From an uncultured Clostridia bacterium (lineage in GTDB: Bacteria > Bacillota > Clostridia > TANB77 > CAG-508), in NCBI GenBank assembly GCA_947596225.1, contig CANQEX010000009.1, forward strand, positions 1 to 34,291: 34,291 bases of DNA, written 5' to 3'. The position numbers were made by a program, and so were the translations under genes. Shown here piece after piece: positions 19,524 to 30,364 of this stretch; the first letter of the stretch is position 1; each line of letters opens with the position of its first letter. The notes beneath the pieces were generated by a model that was given only the letters and a program-made list of their open reading frames with translations, had not been told where the DNA came from and ran no database searches.

Positions 19524-20420
19524 TTATCTCCCACTAAAATATTTATCATTTCCATATACTTTTTTTACATCAAATTTCTTTTTTAGATCATCTGAAGTTT
19601 TACCACTTTCTTGATATAACCTTAAAGATGAAATAAATGGACCATAAGTTTTATCTCCTTCTAAATTCCATTTTTTTATTAAAGCATACATAAGCTCTGG
19701 CGAAGTTCTGAAACTTCTTGGTTTATTTATTGCAAAATCTAAAGTATTAGAATCTTTTAAAATTTTAATTTGTAATTCTGTTCTAAGTATAGATGAAGAT
19801 AATATTCCTGGATTCTCTCTTATAATTTTAGAAGTTTGAGAATAATTTAAAAGTTTATTATCTAATTTATTAACTATTAATTTTATTTTATTATTTAAGC
19901 TTATTGATAATAATGTTGGATAATCATATAACATTTGGTATAAATCTTTTTTTGAAATTTGATCTTCATTTTTTTCTATTTTATTGTTTCTTTGCTTAAA
20001 AAACTCTTTTAAACTGTTTAATTTTCTTTGAAGCATTTCTATACTATATTCATTTTTTCCAAATTTTCTTCTTCTGGCATTTAATTTTTCAAATATATAT
20101 TCTTCTTTTTCTTCATCATTTAAACTATTATACTTATCTTTCAATAAACTATTTGTTATACCTATTTTCTTTTTAGTTTGCTTATCAGAAGATTTTTCAT
20201 TTTCCATATCTTTTCTATGAAATTTTGAAAGTTTTTTTCTAGTTTCTACTCTTTTTGCATTAGAACTACTTAAATTAGCATATCTAACTAAAATATTATT
20301 TATTTTTGTTCTTCCATATCCTTTATATATTTGGGATATTTCTCTTATTGATTTTTCTTGATTTAAAAACAAATCAATAATTTCTTTTTCTATATTAGTA
20401 AAATCAAATAAATTTTCCAT
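19524..20420 (-). CDS. Uncharacterised protein with HTH-like N-terminus and mTERF-like C-terminal repeats (298 aa)
   Basis: N-terminal IIDLFLNQEKSIREISQIYKGYGRTKINNILVRY is HTH-like. C-terminal MLYDYPTLLSISLNNKIKLI, IIRENPGILSSSILRTELQIKIL and AINKPRSFRTSPELMYALIKKW form a repeated pattern. Confidence 0.55.
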   Translation of the reverse strand: MENLFDFTNIEKEIIDLFLNQEKSIREISQIYKGYGRTKINNILVRYANLSSSNAKRVETRKKLSKFHRKDMENEKSSDKQTKKKIGITNSLLKDKYNSLNDEEKEEYIFEKLNARRRKFGKNEYSIEMLQRKLNSLKEFFKQRNNKIEKNEDQISKKDLYQMLYDYPTLLSISLNNKIKLIVNKLDNKLLNYSQTSKIIRENPGILSSSILRTELQIKILKDSNTLDFAINKPRSFRTSPELMYALIKKWNLEGDKTYGPFISSLRLYQESGKTSDDLKKKFDVKKVYGNDKYFSGR

Positions 20421-20421
20421 T

Positions 20422-21792
20422 TTATACCACTTTTCCTTTTAAATACCATCTATGATCTTCAACAATTTTAACTTTTACACTATCTCCAACTTTATAATTA
20501 TCGTTTTTATCTATAATTACTACTTTATTTGTTGAAGTCCTTCCTTCAAATGTTTCATTATTATACTTACTTTGACCTTCTATTAATATTTTTTGGTTTG
20601 TTCCTATATATTTTTTATTATTCTCATCAACTCTAGATTCATATAACTCTTTTAATTTATTAAACCTTTTATGTTTTATCTCATCTGGAATTTGATCTTT
20701 TCTTCTACTTGCAACTGTTCCTTCTCTTTCAGAATATATAAACATAAAAATCTGTTCAAAATTAATTTTTCTAACAACATCTAGTGTATCTTCAAATTCT
20801 TCCTCTGTTTCTCCTGGAAAACCTACAATTATATCTGTGGATAATGTTAAACCTGGTATTTCATCTAACATTTTTTGAGCTAAATTTAAATATTGCTCTT
20901 TTGTATATTTTCTATTCATTTCTTTTAAAACTTTGCTATTTCCAGCTTGAAGTGGAAGATGTATAATTCTAGATATTTTTTCATTATTTTTTATTGCATC
21001 TATTACATCATCTGTAAAATCCTTTGGGTGTGGTGATATAAAATTAACTCTTTCTATTCCTTCAATTTTACAAACCTCATTTAATAAATCTGCAAAATTT
21101 TTAATTTTATCATTTCCTTTATATGAATTAACATTTTGTCCTAAAAGTGTAATTTCTTTATATCCTTCTAAAGCTAAACTTTTAACTTCTTCTAATATCT
21201 TCTCTGGTTTTCTACTCCTCTCTCTTCCTCTAACATAAGGTACTATACAATATGAACAAAAATTATTACAACCATACATTATTGTAACAGATGCTTTAAA
21301 TTTACTATTTCTCTTTATTGGAAGACCCTCATAAATCTCTCCATCTATATCAATTATATCTTTTACTTTTTCATTATTTTGTATTGCTTTATAAACATCT
21401 TCTGGAAAATTTTGCATTGTATGTGTTCCAAATATTATATCTACAAATGGATAACTAGATTTCATTTTATCTAACATATTTTTTTCTTGCATCATGCAAC
21501 CACCAATAGCCAATATAACATTTTTATTTTCTTTTATTTTTTTAATTTCACCAATTTTTCCAAATAATCTTTCTTCAGCATTTTCTCTAACACAACATGT
21601 ATTAAATACTATTAGATCTGCATTTTTATAATCATTTATTTGAGTAAAATTCATTTCTTCAAGCATACCAGCTAATTTTTCTGAATCATTTTCATTTAAT
21701 TGACATCCCATTGTTAAAATAGAATATTTTAAATTTTTATTTTTATTTTTTTCTTTTACTAAATTAATAAATTGCTCTTGGTTTTCTAGCAT
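20422..21792 (-). CDS. miaB: tRNA-2-methylthio-N6-dimethylallyladenosine synthase MiaB
   Basis: YSILTMGCQLNENDSEKLAGML, FNTCCVRENAEERLFG, radical SAM YGCNNFCSYCIVPYVRGRERSR, C-terminal TRAM-like region. Start set at the ATG 21792 with GGAGG upstream; the track extends to 21858. Confidence 0.96.
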   Translation of the reverse strand: MLENQEQFINLVKEKNKNKNLKYSILTMGCQLNENDSEKLAGMLEEMNFTQINDYKNADLIVFNTCCVRENAEERLFGKIGEIKKIKENKNVILAIGGCMMQEKNMLDKMKSSYPFVDIIFGTHTMQNFPEDVYKAIQNNEKVKDIIDIDGEIYEGLPIKRNSKFKASVTIMYGCNNFCSYCIVPYVRGRERSRKPEKILEEVKSLALEGYKEITLLGQNVNSYKGNDKIKNFADLLNEVCKIEGIERVNFISPHPKDFTDDVIDAIKNNEKISRIIHLPLQAGNSKVLKEMNRKYTKEQYLNLAQKMLDEIPGLTLSTDIIVGFPGETEEEFEDTLDVVRKINFEQIFMFIYSEREGTVASRRKDQIPDEIKHKRFNKLKELYESRVDENNKKYIGTNQKILIEGQSKYNNETFEGRTSTNKVVIIDKNDNYKVGDSVKVKIVEDHRWYLKGKVV

Positions 21793-21956
21793 TTCATTTC
21801 CCTCCAAATTCTGTAATATTTTATAACATTTTGTCAGAATTTTCAAGCCAAAAAGCAATGATTTTGTAACACTTATAAATATATAATTTTATATTGATTT
21901 TTTTAAAAATTATAATTATAATTATTTCATGATTGAGTTTAAGGGGGTTCATTTAT

Positions 21957-22373
21957 ATGTATGATGAAGATTCATTCATTAACCATCTATTTTTTATTAA
22001 AATAAAAAGAATTTTTTATATAATACTTTTTAGTATTATAGGAGCGGCTTTAGGTGGTATAATTAGTTTTTATTTAATTGATGTTTTACTTTTTAGTAAA
22101 CAATTAAGACTAGTTATTATTATAATTTCAACTCTTTTATTTTTTATGTTATCTTTATCTTTAACCTCAAATACTTCAAGAGAAATTCAAGATGGATATT
22201 GGAAAATAGCAGTACTTCGTAAATTAACTTTAATTTCAAAAAAATTAGATAATCTAGATAAATTAGATAATCTAGAAATTTTAGAAAATTTAATTGAACC
22301 ACAAAATGCTAAACCTAAAAAAGTTTCTTCAAAAAAGAATAAAAATGAAAATAAAGTTTTAGAAAATGTTTAA
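21957..22373 (+). CDS. Small membrane protein with charged C-terminal tail
   Basis: AAGGGGG RBS 9-10 nt upstream of ATG at 21957 (MYDEDSFINHLFF...); two TM segments; Lys-rich tail. The track uses an upstream TTG at 21933. Confidence 0.7.
   Translation: MYDEDSFINHLFFIKIKRIFYIILFSIIGAALGGIISFYLIDVLLFSKQLRLVIIIISTLLFFMLSLSLTSNTSREIQDGYWKIAVLRKLTLISKKLDNLDKLDNLEILENLIEPQNAKPKKVSSKKNKNENKVLENV
22242..22277. repeat. Two tandem copies of an 18-bp unit (aaattagataatctagat)
   Basis: Encodes KLDNLD-KLDNLE inside the small membrane protein; the second copy differs only at its last base. Confidence 0.75.
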
Positions 22374-22403
22374 AAAAACTCGATATTATATATCGAGTTT
22401 TTT
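22372..22403. terminator. Bidirectional terminator between the small membrane gene and pgi
   Basis: aaaaaactcgatat...atatcgagtttttt hairpin. Confidence 0.85.
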
Positions 22404-23715
22404 ATCTTGTAAATTCATAACCAGGTTTATCTAATAATTTAAACATATTCTTTTTATATTCTTCAACTCCTGGTTGATTAAATGGGTTAACTCCAAGTAT
22501 ATTTCCTGAAATTGCACAAGCCTTTTCAAAGAAATAAATTAGTTCTCCTATATTTTCCTCATCTAATTTATCTATTTCTATCATAAAGTTTGGAACATTT
22601 CCTGCAACATGAGCTAATATTGTTCCTTCCATTACTTTATTGTTAACATATGATAAGGTCTTTCCAGCTAAATAATTTAGCCCATCTAAATTTTGATCAT
22701 CTTGTTGTATAACTATATCTGATGAAGCTTTTTTTATTTTTATTACTGTTTCCATTAAATCTCTTCTACCATCTTGTATATATTGTCCCATTGAATGTAA
22801 ATCTGTAGTTAAATCAACTCCTGCAGGAAAAATTCCTTTTTTATTTTTTCCTTCACTTTCTCCAAAAAGTTGTTTCCACCATTCAGTTAAATAATGTAAT
22901 TTTGGTTCATAATTAGCTAGTATTTCAATAGTCTTTCCTGAATTATATAATAAATTTCTTGCAACAGCATATTTATAACAATCATTATATTTTAAATTTG
23001 GTTCTGAATATTTATCTTGTGCATTTTTAGCTCCTTGCATTAATTTATCTATATTAATACCAGCTGTTGCTATAGGTAATAATCCAACTGCAGTTAAAAC
23101 AGAATATCTACCTCCTACATTATCTGGTATTACGAAAGATTCATATTTTTCTTTATTTGCTAAAGTTTTTAATGCACCTCTTCTTCTATCTGTTGTAACA
23201 TAAATTCTTTTTCTAGCTTCACTAACACCATATTTTGTTTCTAATACTTCTCTAAAAATTCTAAATGCTATTGCTGGTTCAGTAGTAGTTCCTGATTTTG
23301 ATATAACATTAATAGATATATCTTTATCTGAAACAAATTCTAATAAATCATTTAAATATACTGGACTTAAGTTGTTTCCAACATACATAATTTGAGGTGT
23401 TTTTCTTTTTTCTTCTGGTAATCCATTATAAAAAGAATGTGATAAAGCATCTATAACAGCTCTTGCACCTAAATATGAACCACCTATTCCTATAACAATT
23501 AATACATCTGAATCTTTTTGAATTTTCTTTGCTGCTTTTTTTATTCTATTAAACTCATCTTTGTCATAATTTGTAGGAAGTTCCATCCATCCTAAAAATT
23601 CTCCAATTTTATTAGATTTTTCGTAAAGTTCATTATGTATTGCATTAACTTTTTCACTATATTTATCAATAATTTTTTCTTCTATGCTTGAATTTTCAAA
23701 ATTAAATTTAATCAT
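22402..23715 (-). CDS. pgi: Glucose-6-phosphate isomerase
   Basis: [66 protein letters not shown]. Start set at ATG 23715 (MIKFNFEN) with GGGGG RBS. Confidence 0.96.
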   Translation of the reverse strand: MIKFNFENSSIEEKIIDKYSEKVNAIHNELYEKSNKIGEFLGWMELPTNYDKDEFNRIKKAAKKIQKDSDVLIVIGIGGSYLGARAVIDALSHSFYNGLPEEKRKTPQIMYVGNNLSPVYLNDLLEFVSDKDISINVISKSGTTTEPAIAFRIFREVLETKYGVSEARKRIYVTTDRRRGALKTLANKEKYESFVIPDNVGGRYSVLTAVGLLPIATAGINIDKLMQGAKNAQDKYSEPNLKYNDCYKYAVARNLLYNSGKTIEILANYEPKLHYLTEWWKQLFGESEGKNKKGIFPAGVDLTTDLHSMGQYIQDGRRDLMETVIKIKKASSDIVIQQDDQNLDGLNYLAGKTLSYVNNKVMEGTILAHVAGNVPNFMIEIDKLDEENIGELIYFFEKACAISGNILGVNPFNQPGVEEYKKNMFKLLDKPGYEFTR

Positions 23716-23818
23716 TTCAAACCCCCTTATAAAATTCACGGTGAAATTATATCATATTTAAAAATTTTTTCATATACTTTTATTGAATTTTTTATGCTAA
23801 TTTTATAAATTATTTTCA

Positions 23819-23847
23819 TTGACTTTTTATATATTAAGCTATATATT
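23819..23847 (+). promoter_or_regulatory. Sigma70/SigA-like promoter for the NFACT gene
   Basis: TTGACT (23819..23824), 17-bp spacer, TATATT (23842..23847). Confidence 0.55.
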
Positions 23848-23892
23848 ATAATATGTATTTTTTATATCAAAATTAATTTAAAGGAGACTTTT

Positions 23893-25602
23893 ATGGCATT
23901 TGATGGTTTTATAACAAAAGCTGTTATATCAGAACTAAAACAAATAATTATAGGTGCAAAAGTTAATAAAGTATTACAACCTACCAAAAATGATATAATA
24001 TTAAATCTTTATAATAATGGATCTAACTATAATTTAAATCTTTGCACGAATCCAGAATTTTGTAGAATATGTTTAACAACCTATTCAAAACAAAACCCAC
24101 AAAATGCTTATAATTTTTGTATGTTACTTAGAAAATATTTAACAAACAGTAAAATTATAAATATATCTAATTACGATTTAGAACGAACTGTTGAAATTAA
24201 ATTTGAATGTTATAATGAGCTAAATGATTTAGTTGTTAGAAAACTATTTATTGAAATTATGAGTAGACAAAGCAATATAATACTAACAAATGAAAATAAT
24301 ATTATTATAGACTCATTAAAGCATTTTGATAATACTCGTGATTTATTGCCAGCACATGAATATACTTTTACTCCTATAAAAAAAATAAGTTTTATTGAAA
24401 TTAATAATGTTGAAAAATTTATAGAAATTGCAATTAATTCTAAAAATGTATATTTATCTACACATCTTGCTAATACATTTATTGGATTTAGTAAAACCTT
24501 TATCAAAGAAACATTAAAAAAATTAAATATTTCAGATACAGAATACTCAAAAGATAATTTAATTACATTATTTAATTATATAAATAACTTAATTACTAAT
24601 TTAGGAACAAATAATGTTTTTTGTAGAAAAATTTCTGAAAAAGATTATACTATTTTTTATAAAAATGAAAGAGATTCATATAATTATGAACTTTCAAATA
24701 ATGAAACTTTGCACATTAACTATTTCTTAGATGATTTTTATTATAAAAAAGAACAATTATCAATCTTCACTAATTCAAGAAATAGCTTACTAAAAATTGT
24801 TTCTGCTCATTTAAAAAAAGTTTATAAAAAAATAGAAAATATAAATTTGAAATTAAAAGAATGTGAAGAAATGGATATATTTAAATTATATGGCGAATTA
24901 TTAACAGCAAATCTTTATAGAATTAATTCAAATAATAATTATGAAAATTTAACAGTTGAAAATTATTATGATAATAATAATCCTATAAATATTCCTCTTG
25001 ATATAAGAATCTCTGTTCAAAAAAATATAGAAAAATATTTTAAAAAATATAATAAATTAAAAAATGCACTTTCTATTGTATCTGAACAAAAAAAAGAAGC
25101 TCAAAAAGAACTCTCTTACATTGAAACTATAGTTTTTAACTTAAGTAATGCAAAAACTTTAAATGATATTAATGAAGTTTATGAAGAAATAGCAGAAAAT
25201 ATTTCAATTAAAAAAAATCATTCTTCTAATAATAAAAAGAATTTAGATAAAATAGAACTTTTATCAACAAATATTGATGGCTTTACTGTTTATATTGGCA
25301 AAAATAATATTCAAAATGATTATATTAGTTTAAAATTTTCTAATCCTAATGATATATGGTTTCATACTCAAAAAATACATGGTAGTCATATATTACTTAA
25401 AAACTCTGAAAATTTAGAAATAGAAGAAATTCCAGAAAATGTACTATTTAATTGTGCTAAACTCGCAAAAGAAAATAGTAAAGCATCCAATAGTTTAAAT
25501 GTTCCAGTTGATTATTGTTATGCTAAATTCGTAAAAAAACCTTCAGGAGCTAAGCCTGGTATGGTTATTTATACTAATTTTAAAACTATTATTGTAAAAT
25601 AA
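23893..25602 (+). CDS. rqcH: NFACT-family protein, RqcH/fibronectin-binding-like
   Basis: N-terminal MAFDGFITKAVISELKQIIIGAKVNKVLQPTKNDIIL; C-terminal DIWFHTQKIHGSHILLK and VKKPSGAKPGMVIYTNFKTI, classic NFACT motifs. Confidence 0.92.
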   Translation: MAFDGFITKAVISELKQIIIGAKVNKVLQPTKNDIILNLYNNGSNYNLNLCTNPEFCRICLTTYSKQNPQNAYNFCMLLRKYLTNSKIINISNYDLERTVEIKFECYNELNDLVVRKLFIEIMSRQSNIILTNENNIIIDSLKHFDNTRDLLPAHEYTFTPIKKISFIEINNVEKFIEIAINSKNVYLSTHLANTFIGFSKTFIKETLKKLNISDTEYSKDNLITLFNYINNLITNLGTNNVFCRKISEKDYTIFYKNERDSYNYELSNNETLHINYFLDDFYYKKEQLSIFTNSRNSLLKIVSAHLKKVYKKIENINLKLKECEEMDIFKLYGELLTANLYRINSNNNYENLTVENYYDNNNPINIPLDIRISVQKNIEKYFKKYNKLKNALSIVSEQKKEAQKELSYIETIVFNLSNAKTLNDINEVYEEIAENISIKKNHSSNNKKNLDKIELLSTNIDGFTVYIGKNNIQNDYISLKFSNPNDIWFHTQKIHGSHILLKNSENLEIEEIPENVLFNCAKLAKENSKASNSLNVPVDYCYAKFVKKPSGAKPGMVIYTNFKTIIVK

Positions 25603-25627
25603 AAAATCACTAAATTAGTGATTTTTT
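25601..25627. terminator. Bidirectional terminator between the NFACT gene and ackA copy 1
   Basis: aaaaaatcactaa-a-ttagtgatttttt near-perfect inverted repeat. Confidence 0.85.
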
Positions 25628-26814
25628 ATTTTACTAACAATTTCAAAAGTATCCTTAGCTATCATTAATTCTTCATTAGTAGGTATAACATAAATTTTTA
25701 CTTTTGAATCTTCTGTTGAAATACACTTTTCTTTTCCTCTAATTTTATTAGCTTTTAAATCTAATTTAATTCCAAAAGGTTCTAAGTATTTGCAAACTCT
25801 TTCTCTAGTTTCTAAACCATTTTCGCCAACTCCACCAGCAAATGTCAAAACATCTAGTCCTCCTAATGATATAATGTATTGACCTATAAATTGAGCTATT
25901 TTATAGCTTTGATTTTCTAGAGTTAAAATTGATCTTTGATCTTTCATATTATATCCATCTTCAACATCTTTAAAATCAGAAGATACTCCAGATACTCCCC
26001 ATGCTCCAGATTGTTTATTTAAAATTTCTTCCATATCTTCTGGACCTAAATTATCTCTTTTCATTATATATGGTATTATTGCTGGATCTATATCACCACA
26101 TCTTGTTGCCATTGGAATACCAGCAAGTGGTGTTAATCCCATTGATGTATCAACTGATTTTCCAGCATTTATTGCACATATTGATGCTCCTTGTCCTAAA
26201 TGACAATTTATTATTTTCAAATCTTTTCTTCCTGTTATTTCTTCTACTCTTTGAGAAACATATTTATGACTAGTACCATGAAAACCATATTTTCTTATTT
26301 TATAACTTGTATAATATCTATATGGTATTTGATATATGTAAGCCTTTGGCTCCATTGTTTGATGAAATGCAGTATCAAATACTGCTACCATTGGTACATT
26401 AGGCAAAACTTTTTTTGCTGCCTTAATTCCTGCAACACCTGCTGGATTATGAAGTGGTGCTAAATCTGTACATTTTTCAATTTCTTCAATAACTAAATCA
26501 TCTATTAATACAGATTCGCTAAACATTTCACCTCCATGAACTATTCTATGTCCTACTGCACCAATTTCTTCCAAATTTTCTATTAAATTATATTCTGGTT
26601 TTTGTAATACTTCTAAAACAAACTCTATAGCTTCATCATAATCTCTAGCTATATGTAATATTTCTTGTTTTTTTCCATCTATATTTAATTTTAAAGTAGT
26701 TTTCATTCCTCCTATTCTTACAAAATTTCCTTGTGCCATTCTTTCATCATTATCCATATTTATAAGTTGAAATTTTAAAGAAGAACTTCCACAGTTCAAT
26801 ACTAATATTTTCAT
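25615..26814 (-). CDS. ackA: Acetate kinase, paralog 1
   Basis: MKILVLNCGSSSLKFQL, GAVGHRIVHGGE, VFDTAFHQTM, FHGTSHKYV, NCHLGQGASICAI, TRCGDIDP, VIPTNEELMIAKDT. Confidence 0.94.
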   Translation of the reverse strand: MKILVLNCGSSSLKFQLINMDNDERMAQGNFVRIGGMKTTLKLNIDGKKQEILHIARDYDEAIEFVLEVLQKPEYNLIENLEEIGAVGHRIVHGGEMFSESVLIDDLVIEEIEKCTDLAPLHNPAGVAGIKAAKKVLPNVPMVAVFDTAFHQTMEPKAYIYQIPYRYYTSYKIRKYGFHGTSHKYVSQRVEEITGRKDLKIINCHLGQGASICAINAGKSVDTSMGLTPLAGIPMATRCGDIDPAIIPYIMKRDNLGPEDMEEILNKQSGAWGVSGVSSDFKDVEDGYNMKDQRSILTLENQSYKIAQFIGQYIISLGGLDVLTFAGGVGENGLETRERVCKYLEPFGIKLDLKANKIRGKEKCISTEDSKVKIYVIPTNEELMIAKDTFEIVSKIKNH

Positions 26815-26829
26815 AAATCTTCCTTTCTT

Positions 26830-28014
26830 TTATTTTACTAATTCATAAGTATCTTGAGCAATAAGTATTTCTTCATTTGTAGGTACAATATAAATATCAA
26901 CTTTTGAATCATCACTTGATATTTTACATTCTTCTCCTCTTATTTTGTTTTTTTCTTTATCTAATTTTATACCAAAGCATTCTAAATAATTACAAATTCT
27001 TTCTCTTTCTTCTAATCCTTTTTCACCAATTCCACCTGCAAATGTTATAACATCAACACCATTTAAAGTAACAATAAATTTTGCAATATATTGTGCTATT
27101 ATATAAGCTCTACTTTCTAAAGCTAATATAGATCTTTTATCTCCATGAGCTGCTGTTCTTTCTATATCTCTAAAATCTGTAGATACTCCAGATATTCCCC
27201 ATGCTCCTGATTCTTTATTCATTATTCTAAGCATTTCATCTGGTTTTATATCATATAATTTCATAACAGTTGGTATAATTGATGGATCAACATCTCCACA
27301 TCTTGTTCCCATAGGCAAACCTGCTAAAGGTGTTAATCCCATTGTAGTATCTATTGATTTTCCATTTTTTATTGCACATAAAGATGCTCCTTGTCCTAAA
27401 TGACAATTTATTACTTTTAAATCTTCTCTTCCAATTATTTCTGTTATTCTTTTTGAAACATATCTATGTGAAATTCCATGAAATCCATATTTTCTTATTT
27501 TATAATCTTCATAATATTTATATGGTAACTGATATATATAAGCTTTTTCAGGTATTGTTTGATGAAATGCTGTATCAAATACTGCTACCATTGGAGTATT
27601 AGGTAATAATTTTTGACAAGCATAAATTCCTGCTAAACCTGCGGGATTATGTAATGGAGCAAGTGTTATACATTCTTCAATTACTTTAATCACTTTATCA
27701 TCAATTACCACTGAATTTTTAAATTTTTCACCACCATGAACTATTCTATGCCCTACTGCTCCTATTTCATTAAAATTTCTTATAATTTTGTATTTTTCAC
27801 TAACTAATAAATTTAAGATTTCTGAAATTGCTTCCTCAAAATCTCTTGCCGGATGCTCTATAACAGTTTTTTCTCCTCTTACATTAAAACGAAGTACAGA
27901 TCTAGAACCACCTATTCTTTCATAATGTCCTTTCATAATTCTTTCATTTTTTTCCATATCAATTAATTGACATTTTAAAGAAGAACTTCCACAGTTTAAA
28001 ACTAATACTTTCAT
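26830..28014 (-). CDS. ackA: Acetate kinase, paralog 2
   Basis: MKVLVLNCGSSSLKCQL, GAVGHRIVHGGE, VFDTAFHQTI, FHGISHRYV, TRCGDVDP, IVPTNEEILIAQDT. Confidence 0.94.
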   Translation of the reverse strand: MKVLVLNCGSSSLKCQLIDMEKNERIMKGHYERIGGSRSVLRFNVRGEKTVIEHPARDFEEAISEILNLLVSEKYKIIRNFNEIGAVGHRIVHGGEKFKNSVVIDDKVIKVIEECITLAPLHNPAGLAGIYACQKLLPNTPMVAVFDTAFHQTIPEKAYIYQLPYKYYEDYKIRKYGFHGISHRYVSKRITEIIGREDLKVINCHLGQGASLCAIKNGKSIDTTMGLTPLAGLPMGTRCGDVDPSIIPTVMKLYDIKPDEMLRIMNKESGAWGISGVSTDFRDIERTAAHGDKRSILALESRAYIIAQYIAKFIVTLNGVDVITFAGGIGEKGLEERERICNYLECFGIKLDKEKNKIRGEECKISSDDSKVDIYIVPTNEEILIAQDTYELVK

Positions 28015-28051
28015 AAAATACCTCCTTTATGTTAGCTATAAATATAAAATA

Positions 28052-28083
28052 AAACGTGGTACAAATATCGACTGCACCACGTT
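28052..28083 (-). terminator. Hairpin between ackA paralogs 3 and 2, possible attenuating terminator
   Basis: Minus strand AACGTGGTGCAGTCGATATTTGTACCACGTTTTATTTT: 8-bp stem followed by a U-rich stretch. Confidence 0.6.
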
Positions 28084-28089
28084 GTTTTT

Positions 28090-29289
28090 TTACATATTTT
28101 CAACAATTCTTTTTGTATCTCTAGCAATAACCATTTCTTCATCTGTAGGTATTATATAAACATCGATTTTAGAATCATCTGAAGAAATTTTTGTTTCTAT
28201 ACTTCTAACATTATTTTTTTCTAAATCTAATTTAACTCCCATCCACTCTAAATTTTCACATATTTTCTTTCTTATGTTTATTTGATTTTCACCTATTCCT
28301 CCTGTAAATACAATACAATCAATTCCTTTTAAAGATACTGCATATTTAGCAACAAATTGGGCAATAGTTTTTGTAAACAATTCTATAGCAACTTTCGCTT
28401 TAGGTTTATTATCTTCATAAGATGCAAGTTCAATTTCTCTAAAATCTGGATTTAACCCTGTCATTCCATATAAACCTGATTTTTTATTTAATATTGTATT
28501 TACTTCTTTTGCTGTTAAATTTTCTCTTTCCATTATTTCAGTTACAACTGATGGATCTAAATCTCCTGAACGTGTAACCATTGCAATTCCTCCTAAAGGA
28601 GAAAGTCCCATTGATGTATCTATTGATTTTCCTCCATCTATTGCACATATTGATGCACCTTGACCTAAATGGCAAGTAACTATTTTTAAATCTTCTATTG
28701 GTTTTCCAACTATTTCTGCACATTTTTTTGATACATATTGATGTGAAGTACCATGAAAACCATATTTTCTTATTCCATATTTTTCATAATATTCATAAGG
28801 AATTGGATATAGATAATTTTCTTTTGGCATTGTTTGATGAAATGCTGTATCAAATACTCCAACCATAGGAACATTAGGCATAGCTTTTTGACAAGCTCTA
28901 ATTCCAAGAATTGTAGCTGGATTGTGAAGTGGTGCTAAACTAGAACATGATTCATATTTTTTTATTACCTCTTCATTTATAGCAACAGATTCACTAAATA
29001 ATTCTCCACCATGAACTAGTCTATGACCTACTGCTGATATTTCTGATAAATCTTTTATTACACCATAATCTTTATGTACTAATTGTTCTAAAACTATTTT
29101 TAAAGCTTCCTCGTGATTCATAACAGGTGATTTTATAACATATTTTTCACCATTAACTTTATGAGTTACAAAAGCTTCGTTTTCTCCTATTCTTTCAAAA
29201 TTTCCTTTTGCAAGTAGAGTTTCATTCTCCATATCAATTAATTGATATTTTAAAGAAGAACTTCCACAATTTACTACTAAAATTTTCAT
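28090..29289 (-). CDS. ackA: Acetate kinase, paralog 3 (nearest pta)
   Basis: MKILVVNCGSSSLKYQL, AVGHRLVHGGE, VFDTAFHQTM, FHGTSHQYV, VTRSGDLDP, IIPTDEEMVIARDT. Confidence 0.95.
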   Translation of the reverse strand: MKILVVNCGSSSLKYQLIDMENETLLAKGNFERIGENEAFVTHKVNGEKYVIKSPVMNHEEALKIVLEQLVHKDYGVIKDLSEISAVGHRLVHGGELFSESVAINEEVIKKYESCSSLAPLHNPATILGIRACQKAMPNVPMVGVFDTAFHQTMPKENYLYPIPYEYYEKYGIRKYGFHGTSHQYVSKKCAEIVGKPIEDLKIVTCHLGQGASICAIDGGKSIDTSMGLSPLGGIAMVTRSGDLDPSVVTEIMERENLTAKEVNTILNKKSGLYGMTGLNPDFREIELASYEDNKPKAKVAIELFTKTIAQFVAKYAVSLKGIDCIVFTGGIGENQINIRKKICENLEWMGVKLDLEKNNVRSIETKISSDDSKIDVYIIPTDEEMVIARDTKRIVENM

Positions 29290-29310
29290 TAATATCCTCC
29301 TATTTATTAT

Positions 29311-30327
<1,017 letters not shown>

Positions 30328-30335
30328 CTATGGTT

Positions 30336-30364
30336 ATTATATAAAAATATAATTTTAAAGTCAA
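30336..30364 (-). promoter_or_regulatory. Sigma70/SigA-like promoter for the pta-ackA cluster
   Basis: Minus strand TTGACT (30364..30359), 17-bp spacer, TATAAT (30341..30336); the -35 overlaps the nth stop codon. Confidence 0.7.

Noticed and set aside
28538-28723. 61-aa minus-strand ORF within ackA copy 3
   Set aside because: Out-of-frame shadow ORF inside a conserved acetate kinase.
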